From Marinobacterium mangrovicola (GTDB lineage Bacteria > Pseudomonadota > Gammaproteobacteria > Pseudomonadales > Balneatricaceae): a DNA stretch of 64,000 bases. Under the pieces are notes generated by a model that saw nothing but the letters and a program-made list of their open reading frames with translations, searched no databases and was not told the origin of the DNA. Where the stretch lies: assembly GCF_004339595.1 (NCBI RefSeq), contig NZ_SMFU01000007.1:372001-436000 (forward strand), written 5' to 3'. Position numbers and translations under genes: made by a program. Position 1 is the stretch's first letter, and each line of letters starts with the position of its first letter. Of this stretch, positions 62,666 to 64,000 are shown piece after piece.

Positions 62666-62696
62666 TTTGAAAAGAAAACTAAATTTTCTTTTCAAA
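62666..62696. repeat. Perfect AT-rich palindrome before tRNA-Val
   Basis: TTTGAAAAGAAAA (62666-62678) and TTTTCTTTTCAAA (62684-62696) are perfect 13-base complements around CTAAA. Located 35 bases after the response regulator stop and 6 bases before the tRNA promoter -35. It may terminate the two-component transcript, or act as an UP-element for the tRNA promoter. Confidence 0.65.
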
Positions 62697-62702
62697 AAGC
62701 AC

Positions 62703-62730
62703 TTGCACAAGGCGGAACGATATATATAAT
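62703..62730 (+). promoter_or_regulatory. Sigma-70 promoter of tRNA-Val
   Basis: TTGCAC (62703-62708) and TATAAT (62725-62730) with a 16-base spacer, 39 bases before the tRNA. The AT-rich palindrome directly upstream could act as an UP element. Confidence 0.85.
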
Positions 62731-62768
62731 ACGCACCACGTTTGAGGCAGAGCACAGCCCAAGCATCT

Positions 62769-62845
62769 AGGACTATAGCTCAGTTGGTTAGAGCACCACC
62801 TTGACATGGTGGGGGTCAGCAGTTCGAGTCTGCTTAGTCCTACCA
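62769..62845 (+). tRNA. tRNA-Val (anticodon GAC)
   Basis: The cloverleaf is read directly: acceptor AGGACTA/TAGTCCT, D-arm with GTTGGTTA, anticodon loop TTGACAT (anticodon GAC, valine), variable GGGTC, T-loop TTCGAGT, and an encoded CCA end (62843-62845). Length is 77 bases. The anticodon arm CCACC-TTGACAT-GGTGG matches bacterial tRNA-Val GAC. It stands alone with its own promoter and terminator. Confidence 0.97.
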
Positions 62846-62859
62846 AATTCTTTGCAGAG

Positions 62860-62893
62860 ACAGCGGGTTAGCGAAAGCGGCCCGCTGTTTTTG
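62860..62893 (+). terminator. Rho-independent terminator of tRNA-Val
   Basis: ACAGCGGG (62860-62867) and CCCGCTGT (62881-62888) form an 8-base stem over a 13-base loop that itself contains GC-GAAA-GC, followed by a T-rich TTTTTGTTT. Lies 14 bases after the tRNA. Confidence 0.88.
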
Positions 62894-63244
62894 TTTATGC
62901 GCTACCCCCGAGTGCCTCTTGGATTTTGGTGTTGACGCCGGCCCGGCGCGTCGAGCGCTTACGGCGAGCTTTATCTCTTCCTCTCTATGCTTTAAGTGAC
63001 TTCGACATCGTTAACGGCTGAGCTCGCCTTCCATCCAGATTGGCTTCTTTCCGCTTGGTGCTGTGGGTCTTGTCGCTGATCTATCCCTTCTTGCTTTGAA
63101 GCCTGACTATCGGCGTCTTTTTGTGCGTGAGGAGAGGGTTTGCCTGGGTGTTGTAGGTCGGAATGAGAGTTGAGTATTTTGTAGTTTTTCCGAAAATCGG
63201 TTTTTGATATAAGATGTATCTGTTGTCCCAGATCAGCTAAACGC
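62894..63244. other. Gene-poor stretch between tRNA-Val and a small phage-type gene
   Basis: About 350 bases with no supported gene on either strand and a different, less coding-like base texture than its neighbours. A 99-codon frame on the minus strand lacks a ribosome site and any recognisable feature. CCGA-AAA-TCGG near 63190 and a TATAAG-like box near 63210 precede the next small gene. Confidence 0.55.
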
Positions 63245-63257
63245 AAGGAGGCGCGTA

Positions 63258-63467
63258 ATGATGGTGACGATGGCCACGGAGCTCGAGGCAAACAAAAGAG
63301 CGTCGGCTTTTGGATCGAAATACAACAGTGGACTTACCAAGCGCGAGTACATAGCGACTCAGGCGCTGAGCACTCTCATCGCGAGCGAAGAGTATGTAGA
63401 CAGTGATTCTGTCGCTGAGCTTGCCGTCGAGTATGCGGACGCATTGCTGCGCAAGCTTAGTCAGTAA
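63258..63467 (+). CDS. Small phage-type protein (69 residues)
   Basis: A 69-residue protein, MMVTMATELEANK onward, with NSGLTKREYIATQALSTLIA and a C-terminal VAELAVEYADALLRKLSQ. The layout 'GLTkREYfAakALqgLL ... IAreAvriADALlaeL' is typical of a small protein found in many prophages of gammaproteobacteria, of unknown function. A strong ribosome site AAGGAGG lies 6 bases before ATG 63258; ATGs at 63261 and 63270 are possible. Ends at a terminator; no other phage gene is visible. Confidence 0.75.
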   Translation: MMVTMATELEANKRASAFGSKYNSGLTKREYIATQALSTLIASEEYVDSDSVAELAVEYADALLRKLSQ

Positions 63468-63489
63468 TCATGCTCAAAGCTTGGTAGAG

Positions 63490-63512
63490 AAACCGCCTTC
63501 GGGCGGTTTTTT
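63490..63512 (+). terminator. Rho-independent terminator after the small phage-type gene
   Basis: AAACCGCC (63490-63497) and GGCGGTTT (63502-63509) form a perfect stem over a TTCG tetraloop, followed by TTTTTT. It also abuts the stop codon of the convergent minus-strand gene. Confidence 0.9.
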
Positions 63513-64000
63513 ATTGTGCCTCTTCAGGCTGTTCTAATCCGCGTTGTCTGGCTTCCTCCTCCGCAAAGTGCTTCTCCAACGATTCACTGATCTCTTCCCA
63601 CATTTTGCGCTCTTTCTTCTCTTGCTCTGCTTTGGTTTGTTCCGATGGGTCGCGCTGGTAGTAGTAAGGCGTTTGCGTGCGGCTGGTGCGGTCTACATCG
63701 ACGCGGGTGAAGCCCAGGCTCTGGAATATCTGATCGGATCCCAGGTAGAGAAATACGCTGATACCTATGGAGGCGAAACCGGCCTTTTTGAAAAACTCGT
63801 GACCCGCTTTGCCGTGCTTCTCGCGTAGACGCTCAGCCCAGGCGAAGGGGCTCCAGTCGAACAGGCCGTAAAAGTAGATAAAGAAAAAATAGGGCAGAGA
63901 AGTAAGCAGGAAGGTGGCGCCATTATCGACCCTGCTGGTTTGGCTGAGCCAGTAAATCGCACCGGCGGTGATCAGCGGCATTGCGGCTAAAAATAGATAA
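63511..64000 (-). CDS. Membrane protein of unknown function (partial, runs off window edge)
   Basis: The minus-strand frame stays open to the window edge. The segment YLFLAAMPLITAGAIYWLS reads as one membrane helix across the ATG at 63981, so the true start is probably beyond 64000, although 63981 cannot be excluded. Visible are helices at about YLFLAAMPLITAGAIYWLS, TFLLTSLPYFFFIYFYGLF and SIGISVFLYLGSDQIF, then a cytoplasmic charged tail (EQTKAEQEKKERKMWEEI, EEARQRGLEQPEEAQ). No family was recognised. Confidence 0.7.
   Translation of the reverse strand, partial: YLFLAAMPLITAGAIYWLSQTSRVDNGATFLLTSLPYFFFIYFYGLFDWSPFAWAERLREKHGKAGHEFFKKAGFASIGISVFLYLGSDQIFQSLGFTRVDVDRTSRTQTPYYYQRDPSEQTKAEQEKKERKMWEEISESLEKHFAEEEARQRGLEQPEEAQ

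Noticed and set aside
62992..63291. A 99-codon minus-strand frame between tRNA-Val and the small phage-type gene
   Set aside because: There is no ribosome site or recognisable sequence; it overlaps the start of the phage-type gene that has a strong ribosome site.

Overview
The window is ordinary gammaproteobacterial chromosome with moderately high GC. It carries an Rnf complex, a Pseudomonas/Oceanospirillales-style assimilatory sulfite reductase (CysI plus DUF934), NhaD, TmcA, an LplT-Aas fusion, a TRAP transporter and many signalling genes. Together these suggest a marine heterotroph of the Oceanospirillales type (Marinobacterium-like). That placement is inferred from gene content and protein character, not from a marker-gene search. 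No insertion sequence, CRISPR array, complete prophage or rRNA operon is visible.

Layout. 1-4628 (minus): rnfA-rnfB-rnfC-rnfD, with rnfG beginning at the left edge. 4825-15248: a sulfur-assimilation locus, with cysD-cysN on the minus strand diverging from a TauE/SafE-type permease, cysI, a DUF934 gene and cysH; cysG follows after a large unknown exported protein. CysN ends in what looks like a dead, truncated APS-kinase domain, while CysH is of the PAPS type, so an APS kinase is needed from elsewhere. 15414-19362: nhaD, a GIY-YIG gene, a candidate small RNA and deaD. 19526-28465: housekeeping and hypothetical genes (GST, LysM-like, Smr, degenerate GGDEF, tmcA, MOSC, TPR-methyltransferase, DUF3820, CigR-like, ybaK). 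28499-37525: a sigma-54-activator-like regulator lacking its key catalytic residues, dodecin, a lipoprotein, DnaJ-like and VWA proteins, an OlsF-like acyltransferase, an overlooked 59-codon gene, a deaminase, a HopJ-family protein, panE and a DUF6482-like gene.

37541-55159: metG, an HDOD protein, trmA with an lplT-aas fusion, apbC, dcd, two unknown proteins, tolC, a diguanylate cyclase, an aspartate-type aminotransferase and uvrB. 55341-57191: a chemoreceptor behind a sigma-28-like promoter. 57326-62630: a DctPQM TRAP transporter followed by a Cache-domain histidine kinase and a NarL/FixJ response regulator. A cluster of TACYTA-type half-sites precedes dctP and is a plausible target of that regulator. 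62703-64000: tRNA-Val(GAC) with promoter and terminator, a low-information stretch, a small phage-type gene and a truncated membrane protein at the edge.

The most notable items are the vestigial CysC domain, the catalytically disarmed sigma-54 activator, the candidate sRNA near 17.5 kb, and the half-site array plus folded leader before the TRAP operon. No whole new multi-gene system was convincingly found.
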